IMG/VR virus record: IMGVR_UViG_3300046804_002511 | Location: 1 to 20,432 of that record | From: a virus | Strand: one strand, 5' to 3' | Length of the DNA stretch: 20,432 bases | Shown here: in pieces, positions 20,267 through 20,432 of the stretch | Numbering within the stretch: position 1 is the stretch's first letter | Layout: every line of letters begins with the position of its first letter | Translations under genes and position numbers: made by a program | The notes under the pieces: generated by a model | Databases searched by the model: none | Told to the model about the DNA's origin: nothing | The model's input: the letters and a program-made list of their open reading frames with translations, nothing else

Positions 20267-20432
20267 TCAAAACCCCATTTCTTCCGCTGCTTGCTTCTCA
20301 GTGAGCAGCGTTGCCTCTGACACAAGAGCCGAAAAGACTTGTCGAATTTCGTTGCGATAGGTCAACTTCTGACCAGCAATCTTCAGCACGCGACCATAAA
20401 GTCGAACGCCATAGAATTCAACAAAAATCGGA
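20267..20432 (-). CDS. Partial unknown gene (5' end off the right edge)
   Basis: An open frame of at least 54 codons enters from the right edge and stops at TGA 20267-20269. Visible residues include FVEFYGVRLYGRV, GQKLTYRNEIRQVFS and LLTEKQAAEEMGF. The fragment looks like a strand-rich part followed by a helix. It cannot be assigned, and its true start is outside the window. The same direction and tight spacing place it in the small-gene cassette. Confidence 0.6.
   Translation of the reverse strand, partial: PIFVEFYGVRLYGRVLKIAGQKLTYRNEIRQVFSALVSEATLLTEKQAAEEMGF

Overview
The window reads as part of a large, AT-rich, T4-like myovirus genome (Caudoviricetes). Every supported gene lies on the minus strand, genes are packed with 1-8 base stop/start overlaps (ATGA or TAATG), and there is a syntenic T4-type replication core: family B DNA polymerase (gp43), then UvsX recombinase, then a protein in the gene-40 slot, then DnaB-like helicase (gp41). 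Several small proteins resemble conserved hypotheticals that I recall from marine T4-like phages, so an aquatic bacterial host is plausible, but the host cannot be read from the sequence.

Transcription runs right to left. Region D (about 20432-16870) is a cassette of some 17 tiny early-type genes. Five of them, four small membrane or very basic proteins of 31-51 residues and one 56-residue protein, are easily missed by a length cut-off. Region C (16867-9784) is a sugar and glycan island: three glycosyltransferase-like proteins, an NDP-sugar C-methyltransferase, a cupin, two SDR-fold enzymes, a truncated UDP-glucose-dehydrogenase-like protein and a ROK kinase closest to polyphosphate glucokinases. 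Region B (9800-2969) is the replication core, led by an Sm-like protein directly upstream of gp43 and ending in two tandem HExxH metallopeptidase-like genes. Region A (2958-1) is a second sugar module, rfbB-rfbA-rfbH, which can make a dTDP-4-keto-6-deoxyglucose and then remove its 3-hydroxyl.

Taken together, the phage appears to carry its own route from sugar phosphate to an unusual 3,6-dideoxy and/or C-methylated nucleotide sugar, plus transferases to attach it. The acceptor is unknown: virion glycoprotein, host surface glycan or phage DNA are all possible. The replication core is physically inserted between the two halves of that pathway. No tRNA, CRISPR array, insertion sequence or convincing terminator was seen. 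No stretch over 300 bases lacks a gene; the largest gap is 40 bases, upstream of uvsX.
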